Shown here one piece after another: positions 48,383 through 56,833 of a stretch of 58,826 nucleotides of DNA. How positions within the stretch are numbered: position 1 is the first letter of the stretch; the number at the start of each line of letters is the position of its first letter. The notes below the pieces were generated by a model. That model was not told the origin of the DNA, ran no database searches, and saw only the letters and a program-made list of their open reading frames with translations. Position numbers and translations under genes: made by a program. This DNA is from Ignavibacteriales bacterium (GTDB lineage Bacteria > Bacteroidota > Ignavibacteria > Ignavibacteriales > Melioribacteraceae), in assembly GCA_020635285.1 (NCBI GenBank), contig JACKAB010000004.1, positions 1-58,826 of the forward strand, read 5' to 3'.

Positions 48383-51300
48383 ATGAAGTTAAAAATCTTA
48401 GTCTTTATATTTTTAGTCTTTTTCGTGAGTTTAACAACAGCTCAAACCGTTGATAAAGTAAACGAAGTAAAAACTAAAATTGAATCTCCTGAGGAGTTTG
48501 AAAGACTTTATGGAAAATTATTTGGAGAAAGGTTAAACAAAGTAACCGGTGAAACCAAAGAAATAAAATCCATTATTATTAAAGGAAATAAAATCCAAAC
48601 AATAATGTATAATTATGGGTCAGTTTGCCGACCAGGTGGACTAGCTGATATTGAAGATTTAGTATGGAATGGGTTGGGTTATGGATATGAGTTTGGTTTA
48701 CTAGCAGGAGCTAAAGTTCCTTCAGTTCAACCTGGAATTGATTCAGTTACCATAATAAGCGATTCGCATGTTTCGCCAAGCGAAGGTGATTATGATGCTG
48801 GTGGAACTCAAAAATGGGGCTGGCTGCCAAAAGCTGGTTATACAGATCCAACTCAAAATAATGTTGCAAGTCTTAACGCTGCCGATAATAATGGTGATGG
48901 TAAGCCGGATTCTTGGCCGGAGAGTTGGTATTCGCCAGGTGCTGGAAAATATTTATGGCCTGCCTTTTTAGGTGATGCTTCAACTGCTCCTGATGAAGAA
49001 GTTTATTACGCAATTGATGATTATACTAATTACGAATATATAGGCGATTATCAACCGTTTGTAAATAATCCGGCGAAAGCAGGATTAGGTTTGGACTCAG
49101 ATGTAAGAATGCTGCAGTTTAATAATCCGCTCGCAGAAGATCTATTATTTAGTGTTTACCAAATGACTAACGCAAGTGATAAAGATTTGGATAATTTTTA
49201 CATGGGAATGTTTGGTGATCCACATATTGGCGGTGTTGGTGATACTGGTGATGACATGGCATTTTTTATTCCGCCAACCGGAGAACTTGCAGAAAAATAT
49301 GACCAAAGACAAAGAAGTATGGTTTATGGTTGGGACAAGGATGCGAAAGGTAGAGGTGGGAAAAAACCAGGTTATTTCGGCTGGAAATTTCTTGAGTCTC
49401 CGTCAATAGCAACTGATAGTAAAGATAACGATGATGATGGAATAACTGATGAAACACCATTCAATAGTAAGGGAGAATATATTGATGGAGGTATTATTCC
49501 AATAAATACTGGTATTTCTGATATTGATCAATATACGAAGGTAAACGGCAAACCAAAACCAAGATGGTCTGGTGATGAAGATGGCGATTGGAATCCTGAA
49601 AAAAATGATGTGGGAATAGATGGAATTGGCCCAGAATCGACAAACTATCCTGGTAAAGATTATGGCGAAGGCGATGGTTATCCTTCACAAGCATGGTATA
49701 ATGATTTAAACGGAAATGGAAAGTATGATCCTGACGAAGTTGGAACCTTAACAGACGATTGGAGTATTGGCAAAAAGTGGGCTGGTTCAGAACCTAATTT
49801 TGGTTTCAGAGATATTTCTGAATCTGATCAGCTTGGATTAACCGGTTTTACAGTTAATGGCTGGGGCATCGTAAATCCAAAAGATGATGAAATCGTTTGG
49901 AGCTGGTTGACTAAACCTGAAATTGATCCAAACCAGGAATTTTTACAAACCGCCGGTGATAATATATTCTGTTTTTCAACTGGACCAATGATGTTGGCTA
50001 AAGGGGAATCACAAAGATTTTCAATGGTTATTTTGTTCGGAGAAGATTTAAACGATCTTAGGTTAAATGCCACTACTTCAGTGAGAATTTTGGAAGCAGA
50101 TTATCAATTTGCACAACCGCCTGATAAGCCCATTGTTACAGCAGTTCCTGGAGATGGCAGAGTAACTCTTTATTGGGATGCAAAATCTGAACAATCAATT
50201 GATCCATTAACTTCTGAGCAAGATTTTGAAGGTTATAAAATTTATAGAAGTCGTGATTTCAATTTTTCTGATGTTTACAAGATTACAGATGCAAATGGAA
50301 TCGCATTTTTAGGGCAAGCTTTATTTGACGCAAATACAGGGTTGCCTGCTCAGTTTGATTTAGTTAATGACTATTCTGGATTAGCAGCAGTCGAATATCC
50401 TGGAAGAGGCGTAAAATATGATCTTGGTGATAACACAGGCTTGGTTCATGAGTATGTAGATTCAACTGTTCAGAATGGAGAAAGATATTATTACGCTGTT
50501 GTTGCCTATGATAGAGGAACAGATGAACTTCCACCAACTGAAACTCAATCTGTTATACAGGAAGATCCAACGACGGGTAACTTAATTTATGATGTAAATA
50601 CATTGTCAGTGATCCCTGGACCAATAGGTAGTGGAATAAAAGAATCTGAAGTTGGTATTGGCGGAGCGCCAACATTAATGGTTGGAAATGCAACCGGAAA
50701 AATCAATCTTAAAGTTTTAGATGATTTATCTGTTGATAATAAAAACTATAAAGTAAGTTTTGATACAACAAATTCCTACAGTGTTCTTGATGATTCAGGA
50801 GTCAGTTATTCAATTATATCAAAAGGAACAGTTTTAGTTTCTCTTAGACATAAAAATATTGTTCCGGAAAGTATAGAATTAAAAGATGAAGATGGCACTG
50901 TCGTTTCAGCTGATAACTATGTTGTAAATACGTTAAGAGGACAAATTGCTGGAGTTTCCGATGCAAGTTTACCTGCAGGAAAGACTTATACAGTTAGCTA
51001 TAAATATTATCCGGTCTACCAAAGCACACTAATTAACAATGAAGATGGCAACGATGTTTTTGATGGAATGAGAATATTTGTTCAAGAAGATCAAATAAAT
51101 GTAAATAACGAAGAATCAAGGTTTATTACAGATTCCAAAATTACAGTAGTTGATAACATAATTTTTCCTCCAATTTTAGGTGGCACTAAAGTTAAACTTC
51201 GTGCGGATTGGGAATTGCGATGGAACAATTTAGATACCACAGCAACAGGAGCTTGGGTTAATGCAGATACTACTGAGACCCTGGTTGGTTCAGTTGCAAC

Positions 51301-51940
51301 GCCATTTTCACTTTGGTACATAGTAGAGAAAGCTCCAAACTATTATCTTGAAGAGCCTGCAACTTTTGTACTTTATGAACCTGATCCTGCAAAACAAAAT
51401 AATGGCAGATGGGATTGGGGCGAAGGAATAATATTCCAACCTCAAGGTGCAACAGATCCAACAGTATCTTATCAGCTAACTTTAAGTTTGAATAAAGAAG
51501 TTGCTCAGCAAGTTCTACCAAAGCAAGGCGATATTTATAAACTATCAACTTACAAACCTTTTGAAAAAGGTGATCTTTATTCATTTGAAACAAAAAAAGC
51601 TGAGTTTCTGTCAACTAACTCAGATCAATCGCTTAATGATGTTTACGTTGTTCCAAATCCGTATGTAGCTTATAGTGAATCTGAAAATCCTGGAAGAACT
51701 CAAATTAAAAGAGGCGAGCGTGAATTACAATTCCGTAATTTGCCACCAGTTTGCACAATTCGAATTTATACAATTACAGGTGAGTTGGTAGATAAAATTG
51801 AAAAGAATGATAATGGAAGCATTGCTTATTGGGATTTGTTAAGCTCCGAGGGAATGAGAATTTCTTACGGTGTTTATATATTTCATGTTGATGCGCCAGG
51901 TGTAGGCGAAAAAATAGGAAGGTTTGGAGTAATTAAATAA
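48383..51940 (+). CDS. Large secreted protein with FN3-like domain and C-terminal sorting-type domain
   Basis: 1185 residues, intact. Signal peptide VFIFLVFFVSLTTAQ. Residues about 110-540 are rich in Asp/Gly loops that resemble calcium sites (DNNGDGKPDSWPESW, DDDGITDETPF, DLNGNGKYDPDEVG). A fibronectin III-like segment starts near 573 (DKPIVTAVPGDGRVTLYWDA to YYAVVAYDRGTDELPP). The last 75 residues (QFRNLPPVCTIRIYTITGEL to EKIGRFGVIK) look like a type IX sorting domain. I do not recognise the middle. It sits between the TonB receptor and the PorV-like gene with gaps of 47 and 65 bases, so probably one operon. Confidence 0.82.
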   Translation: MKLKILVFIFLVFFVSLTTAQTVDKVNEVKTKIESPEEFERLYGKLFGERLNKVTGETKEIKSIIIKGNKIQTIMYNYGSVCRPGGLADIEDLVWNGLGYGYEFGLLAGAKVPSVQPGIDSVTIISDSHVSPSEGDYDAGGTQKWGWLPKAGYTDPTQNNVASLNAADNNGDGKPDSWPESWYSPGAGKYLWPAFLGDASTAPDEEVYYAIDDYTNYEYIGDYQPFVNNPAKAGLGLDSDVRMLQFNNPLAEDLLFSVYQMTNASDKDLDNFYMGMFGDPHIGGVGDTGDDMAFFIPPTGELAEKYDQRQRSMVYGWDKDAKGRGGKKPGYFGWKFLESPSIATDSKDNDDDGITDETPFNSKGEYIDGGIIPINTGISDIDQYTKVNGKPKPRWSGDEDGDWNPEKNDVGIDGIGPESTNYPGKDYGEGDGYPSQAWYNDLNGNGKYDPDEVGTLTDDWSIGKKWAGSEPNFGFRDISESDQLGLTGFTVNGWGIVNPKDDEIVWSWLTKPEIDPNQEFLQTAGDNIFCFSTGPMMLAKGESQRFSMVILFGEDLNDLRLNATTSVRILEADYQFAQPPDKPIVTAVPGDGRVTLYWDAKSEQSIDPLTSEQDFEGYKIYRSRDFNFSDVYKITDANGIAFLGQALFDANTGLPAQFDLVNDYSGLAAVEYPGRGVKYDLGDNTGLVHEYVDSTVQNGERYYYAVVAYDRGTDELPPTETQSVIQEDPTTGNLIYDVNTLSVIPGPIGSGIKESEVGIGGAPTLMVGNATGKINLKVLDDLSVDNKNYKVSFDTTNSYSVLDDSGVSYSIISKGTVLVSLRHKNIVPESIELKDEDGTVVSADNYVVNTLRGQIAGVSDASLPAGKTYTVSYKYYPVYQSTLINNEDGNDVFDGMRIFVQEDQINVNNEESRFITDSKITVVDNIIFPPILGGTKVKLRADWELRWNNLDTTATGAWVNADTTETLVGSVATPFSLWYIVEKAPNYYLEEPATFVLYEPDPAKQNNGRWDWGEGIIFQPQGATDPTVSYQLTLSLNKEVAQQVLPKQGDIYKLSTYKPFEKGDLYSFETKKAEFLSTNSDQSLNDVYVVPNPYVAYSESENPGRTQIKRGERELQFRNLPPVCTIRIYTITGELVDKIEKNDNGSIAYWDLLSSEGMRISYGVYIFHVDAPGVGEKIGRFGVIK

Positions 51941-52005
51941 TTATGTTTTTTAAAATTGCTGCTAAAGAAAATTGCAAAATAAATGCTGAATTGTTGGAGA
52001 AAACA

Positions 52006-53041
52006 ATGAATCAAATTAAATATTTATTATTTATTCTAATATCAATTGTTTGTGTTGAAACTAATTTTGCGCAAATAAATCAAGATATAACCAGGGTAGG
52101 AACGACCGCCGCACAAGTATTAAAATTACTCCTGGCGCACGTGCCCTTGGTATGGGTACTGCTGGTGTTGGTGTTAGTGATGATATTTATAGTACATATT
52201 TTTTAATCCAGCTGGATTAACAAGATCTAAAGGAAATAGTCAAGTAGCTTTCAATCATTCCTCATGGCTTGCAGACATAAATTATGATTTTGCAGCAGCT
52301 TCAATAAACGTTGATGAATTAGGAACATTGTTTGCAACTTTTTCCTCGCTCAGAGTTCCAAAAGATGAAGTAAGAACTTTTGAATACCCTGAAGGTGATG
52401 GAAGAACTTGGGATGCAAATTCTTTGGTAATTGGTGTTGGTTATGCAAGAAGTTTAACTGATAGATTTTCTGTTGGATTTCACTTTAAGTATGTTCAGGA
52501 ATCTATTTGGAACTCAAGTGCAAGCGGAATCGCTCTTGATATCGGCACTTATTACATAACACCATTTAATGATTTAGTAATTGGCGCAAGTATATCAAAT
52601 TTTGGAACCAAAATGCAGTTAGATGGAAGAGATTTACAAATTAACATTGATCCAAATGATAGTCCTGAATCTGGACCAAATAATATACCTGGACAATATG
52701 CAACAGAAACAAATGATTTGCCTTTGAACTTTAGAGTGGGTTTGGCAATGAACGTTGTAGATACAAGATATTTCAGAGTAAAAGCTGCTGTGGATGCTGT
52801 TCATCCAAATGATAACAAAGAATACTTGAATACTGGTTTAGAATTTTCATATAATAGCATGGTATTTCTGCGTGGTGGATTTAAATCTCTATTTATGCCA
52901 AACAGTGAGCAAGGTTTAACTTTAGGGTTTGGAATTAATTACAACCTAACTCCAGAATTAGAATTTACTTTTAATTACGCTTACGCTGATTATAATAGAT
53001 TGACAAATATTCAGTATTTTGATATTGGCTTAATATTCTAA
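52006..53041 (+). CDS. PorV/PorQ-family outer-membrane protein, two frameshifts as written
   Basis: Predicted 14-stranded outer-membrane barrel of the PorV/PorQ (UPF0164-like) family, the part of type IX secretion that carries client proteins. ATG 52006 follows GGAGA and starts a signal peptide (LLFILISIVCVETNFAQI). The family block is split: VLKITPGARALGMGTAGVGV appears if one A is added near 52122-52126, and the following NPAGL motif (FNPAGLTRSKGNSQVAFNHS) lies beyond a T run at 52198-52203. From 52328 the frame is intact to the C-terminus (NIQYFDIGLIF). Its position after two outer-membrane or secreted proteins suits a secretion role. An upstream in-frame start at 51943 lacks support. Confidence 0.87.
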
Positions 53042-53170
53042 ATTTTCCTCCTTTTTAGGTGGAGAAAAATCTTCTTAGAATATCAGTTTAAAGATTGTTT
53101 TTACTTTTCGTTCTTGGTTTTTGTTATGCTAAGAACGAAAAGAATTCTTTTTGCAGGGATACATTTTATT

Positions 53171-53830
53171 ATGAAAACTGCTTTCAAAATTTTTTTAATA
53201 CTATTCTTTTTCTCATTCTCAATATCAGTTCAATCTCAGAATATTTCAAGTGAATTAATTCCTGTCAAAGAGTTAATCCCAAATATTGTTGTTGATTTGA
53301 AATATGCTTCAACAGATAATGTTTTTAATAACCAAAAACTTTATGCTTCTAATGAGTGCTATTTGCTCAAAGAGTTGATATTGAAATTAAAAACCGTCCA
53401 AGATAGCTTGAACAATATAAGAACTCTAAATGGTAAAAATTATCCTAATGGAATAGGGATAAAAATTTGGGATGGTTACCGTCCTCGTTCAATCCAATAT
53501 TTAATGTTTGAGATATTTCCAGATCCCACTTTTGTTGCAGATCCAGAAACGGGTTCTTCGCACAATAGAGGAGGTGCAGTTGATCTAACTTTGGTTGATT
53601 TATTGACCATGAAAGAACTGCAAATGCCCACTAAGTTTGATGATTTTACAGCTGCTGCCGGACACGATTTCCCCGGGAATTTATTACATTCAGACGTTTT
53701 ATTTAATAGAGAATTCCTTAAAAAAATAATGACAGAACTTGGCGGAATAGATTCTTACATTTCTGAGTGGTGGCATTATTCTTTAAAGAATAATAAAGAT
53801 TATCCGCTATTAGATTTTCAAATAAAATAA
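53171..53830 (+). CDS. D-Ala-D-Ala dipeptidase, VanX/DdpX type (M15D)
   Basis: 219 residues from ATG 53171, with a signal peptide (IFLILFFFSFSISVQSQN), so periplasmic. Zinc-ligand motif SxHxxGxAxD is seen as SSHNRGGAVDLTLVD, and the second motif ExxH as EWWHYSL. The substrate-pocket region is KIWDGYRPRSIQYLMFE. Family members cleave D-alanyl-D-alanine. Signal-bearing forms in Gram-negative bacteria are thought to recycle murein-derived dipeptide, and vancomycin resistance is not implied since vanH and vanA are absent. An upstream in-frame start at 53114 would bury the signal peptide and is rejected. Confidence 0.92.
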   Translation: MKTAFKIFLILFFFSFSISVQSQNISSELIPVKELIPNIVVDLKYASTDNVFNNQKLYASNECYLLKELILKLKTVQDSLNNIRTLNGKNYPNGIGIKIWDGYRPRSIQYLMFEIFPDPTFVADPETGSSHNRGGAVDLTLVDLLTMKELQMPTKFDDFTAAAGHDFPGNLLHSDVLFNREFLKKIMTELGGIDSYISEWWHYSLKNNKDYPLLDFQIK

Positions 53831-53919
53831 ATTACATAATGTATAGTCCAAAAAATAGCCTGAGAATAAATGATTAGAAAAAATGATACTTCTGAAATGA
53901 AAAATTAGAAAGATGCCTT

Positions 53920-54627
53920 TTGGAAAAACTACTCAAATCAATCAATCAAAAATTACTGAATCATTTTGGTAAACCGCCAAGAGCAGAAAAATTACCACAA
54001 CCAATTGATCTTTTAATCGCAACAATTTTATCCCAAAACACAAATGATAGAAATTCATATAAAGCTTATCAAAATTTAATTGGCAGATTTAAAACTTGGG
54101 AAGAAGTCAACAAAGCCAAAAGAATTTCTGTTGAAAAAGAAATAAAAGTTGCTGGTTTAGGATTGCAAAAATCAACTGCAATTAAAAACTTGCTTAACCA
54201 GCTTTATGAAAAAGTAGGAAGTTTTTCATTAGATAATATTCTTGAAATGAATAATATTGAAACAATTGATTATTTAACAAGTTTTAAGGGAATTGGTGTA
54301 AAAACAGCCAGCTGCGTTTTACTTTTTTCGCTTGATAAAAATATTTGTCCGGTCGATACTCATGTTCACAGAACAATGAATAGAATTGGCGTGGTACAAA
54401 CTAAAAATCCGGATAAAACATTTTCACAAATTAATGAAAATCTACCAAGTGGAATTGCTCATTCTTTACACACAAATTTAATAAGATTAGGAAGGGAATA
54501 CTGCACGCCTAAAAATTACAAATGCAAAAATTGTCCGGTTGTTAAAATTTGCAAGCACACTCCTAAAAATTTAGAATCCAAAAACAAAAATAATGATCGT
54601 CCATTTATGCTTTTAGATAGTGTTTAG
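53920..54627 (+). CDS. nth: Endonuclease III
   Basis: 235 residues from a TTG start. The HhH-GPD fold is clear: PIDLLIATILSQNTNDRNSY, helix-hairpin-helix LTSFKGIGVKTASCVLLF with the catalytic Lys, and CPVDTHVHRTMNRIG with the catalytic Asp. The iron-sulfur cluster motif C-x6-C-x2-C-x5-C is C-TPKNYK-C-KN-C-PVVKI-C near the end. It removes oxidised pyrimidines from DNA and cuts the abasic site. The start is uncertain: an ATG eight bases upstream is out of frame. Gene order with vanX-like and lpdA looks incidental. Confidence 0.93.
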   Translation: MEKLLKSINQKLLNHFGKPPRAEKLPQPIDLLIATILSQNTNDRNSYKAYQNLIGRFKTWEEVNKAKRISVEKEIKVAGLGLQKSTAIKNLLNQLYEKVGSFSLDNILEMNNIETIDYLTSFKGIGVKTASCVLLFSLDKNICPVDTHVHRTMNRIGVVQTKNPDKTFSQINENLPSGIAHSLHTNLIRLGREYCTPKNYKCKNCPVVKICKHTPKNLESKNKNNDRPFMLLDSV

Positions 54628-54726
54628 TTAGCAATATTCCCGAAATCATAATAAGTTATGAGGTTTATTTTAATGCTAATCTTCAGTATATTTATAGTTT
54701 ATAAGACTTTTCAAGGGTAATTATTT

Positions 54727-56134
54727 ATGCAGCAAAAATATGAAATAGCAGTTTTAGGTGGCGGACCCGGTGGTTATGTTGCCGCAATTAAAGCTGCTCA
54801 ACTCGGATTTAAAACTTGCGTTGTTGAGAAAGAAAATTTGGGTGGTGTTTGTTTAAACTGGGGATGTATTCCAACCAAAGCAATTATAAAAAATGCTGAA
54901 GTTTACGATCTTGTAAAAAATCATTCAAGTGATTTTGGAATTTCGATTGATAATTTATCTTTCGATTTTAATAAAGTGGTTAAGCGCAGCAGAGATGTTT
55001 CTAAGAAAGTTTCTAAAGGCGTTGAATTCTTAATGAAGAAAAATAAAATTGATCACATAAAAGGATTTGGAAAAATCAAATCCCAAAATGAGCTTGATAT
55101 TATTGACGATGCCGGCAAAACTATTCAGACAATTTCATTTGAAAATTTAATAATTGCAACGGGAGCAAAGCCTAAATCAATTCCATCAATTCCAATTGAT
55201 AGGGAAAGAATTATTACTACTAGCACAGAAGCAATGATACTTAAAGAAGTTCCTAAAGAAATAATAATTATAGGTGGAGGAGCTATAGGAATTGAGTTCG
55301 CCTATATCTATTCTGTATTTGGCTCCAAAGTTACAATCATAGAAATGATGGATAGAATTTTACCAATTGAAGATGCTGAGATTTCCGAAACTCTAAAAAG
55401 AAACTTTAATAAAAGAGGAATTAAAATTTTAACTGGTGTATCTGTTGCAAGCGCAAAAGTAAAGAAAAAATAAAGTTGAAGTAAATATTACGCAAAATGA
55501 TAAAAAAAAAAGTTAACCGCAGATATTGTTCTTAGTGCAGTTGGAGTTACTGGAAATATTACTGGATTTGGATTAGAAGAGCTTGGTGTTGAGATTGAAA
55601 AAAAATCATATAAAAGTTAATAAAGAAAATTACCAAACCAACATTCAAAATATTTATGCAATTGGTGATGTAATTGGTCCACCTTGGCTTGCGCACGTTG
55701 CTTCGGAAGAAGGAATAAAATGTGTAGAATCAATAAAAGGTATTAAATCTCCATCAATAAATTATGATGCAATTCCCGGATGCACATATTGTCAGCCGCA
55801 AGTTGCATCAATTGGATTAACAGAAGAGAAAGCAAAAGAACAAGGCTATAAAATTAAAGTTGGAAAATTTCCATTTTCTGCAAGCGGTAAATCTGCCGCA
55901 ATAGGCGAACGAGAAGGATTTGTTAAAATAATTTTTGATGAAAAATATGGAGAACTTTTAGGCGCACACATCATTGGAGCGGAGGCAACTGAGTTAATTG
56001 CAGAAATTGGAATCGCAAAAACTATGGAAGCCGATTATGAAACAATTGTGCGAACAATTCACGCTCATCCAACTTTGTCAGAATCAATAATGGAAGCGGC
56101 TGCTAATGCATATGGCGAATCAATCCATATCTAG
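54727..56134 (+). CDS. lpdA: Dihydrolipoyl dehydrogenase, three frameshifts as written
   Basis: E3 of 2-oxoacid dehydrogenase complexes; it reoxidises dihydrolipoamide with NAD+. Motifs: FAD-binding VLGGGPGGYVAAIKAAQLGF, redox disulfide in GGVCLNWGCIPTKA, NAD-binding IIIGGGAIGIEFAYIYSVFG, FAD site IYAIGDVIGPPWLAHVASEE, and the dimer-interface pair in IHAHPTLSESIMEAAANAYG. The frame changes in A runs at about 55466-55471, 55503-55512 and 55588-55595; all the residues between are family-like (TADIVLSAVGVTGNITGFGL). About 467 residues repaired. lipB begins inside its last 29 bases. Confidence 0.94.
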
Positions 56135-56823
56135 AAATTTAATTGTCTGCGATTTGGGAGAAATCAAATACCAAGAAGCATGGGATTTGCAAAAAAAATA
56201 TTTTCAGCAGCGCACACTTGGCAATGTTGAAGATATTCTATTTATTTGCGAACATCCACATACTTACACTTTGGGAAAAGTTGCTCACAAAGAAAATTTA
56301 TTATTAAATAAATCTGAATTGACTGAAAAGGGAATTGAAACTTTTGAAATTGATAGAGGTGGTGATATTACTTATCACGGACCGGGTCAAATTGTTGGAT
56401 ACGCGATATTAAATTTAGAAAATTGGAAAAAAGATACACATTTATATTTAAGATCTTTGGAGCAAACTCTTATAAATACTTGCTCAGATTATGGTTTAGA
56501 CTCTGAAAGAAATGAAAAATTTACCGGTGTTTGGATTAAGAATCGAAAAATTTGTGCAATCGGAATTAAAATTAGTCGATGGATTACAATGCATGGATTT
56601 GCGTTTAATGTTAATACAGATTTAAACTTATTTAACGGAATAATTCCTTGCGGTATTACTGACAAAGAAGTAACAACACTAAGCAAAAGAATTAAAAAGA
56701 ATTATTAATATTGATGAAGTAAAAAAAGTGGTTGTAGAAAAAATTAAAAAAAGTTTTCGAATATGAACAATATGATCTACTAAAATTGAGTGAATTGGAA
56801 TTATCAATTTCAAAAAAAATTGA
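56106..56823 (+). CDS. lipB: Octanoyl-[acyl carrier protein]:protein octanoyltransferase, frameshifted near the C-terminus
   Basis: LipB moves an octanoyl group from ACP to the lipoyl domains of E2 proteins, the first step of lipoylation. Motifs: CEHPHTYTLGKVAHKENLLL, the signature FEIDRGGDITYHGPGQIVGY, FTGVWIKNRKICAIGIKISR, and catalytic Cys and Lys in GIIPCGITDKEVTTLS. The ATG (56106) overlaps lpdA by 29 bases; a second ATG is at 56112. After 56690 the frame changes in A runs (continuing INIDEVKKVVVEKIKK), and the end near 56823 is my estimate. It makes sense between the E3 and E1 genes: the operon codes for the complex and its cofactor attachment. Confidence 0.9.
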
Positions 56824-56833
56824 AAGGTCAATT

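Noticed and set aside
51270..51614. A 114-codon minus-strand frame inside the large secreted protein
   Set aside because: It lies opposite an intact 1185-codon gene, is Leu/Gln-rich like an antisense shadow, and has no ribosome-binding site.
53171..53830. Vancomycin-resistance determinant
   Set aside because: The enzyme is VanX-like, but vanH, vanA and the regulators are absent, and signal-bearing homologues are common in Gram-negative bacteria.
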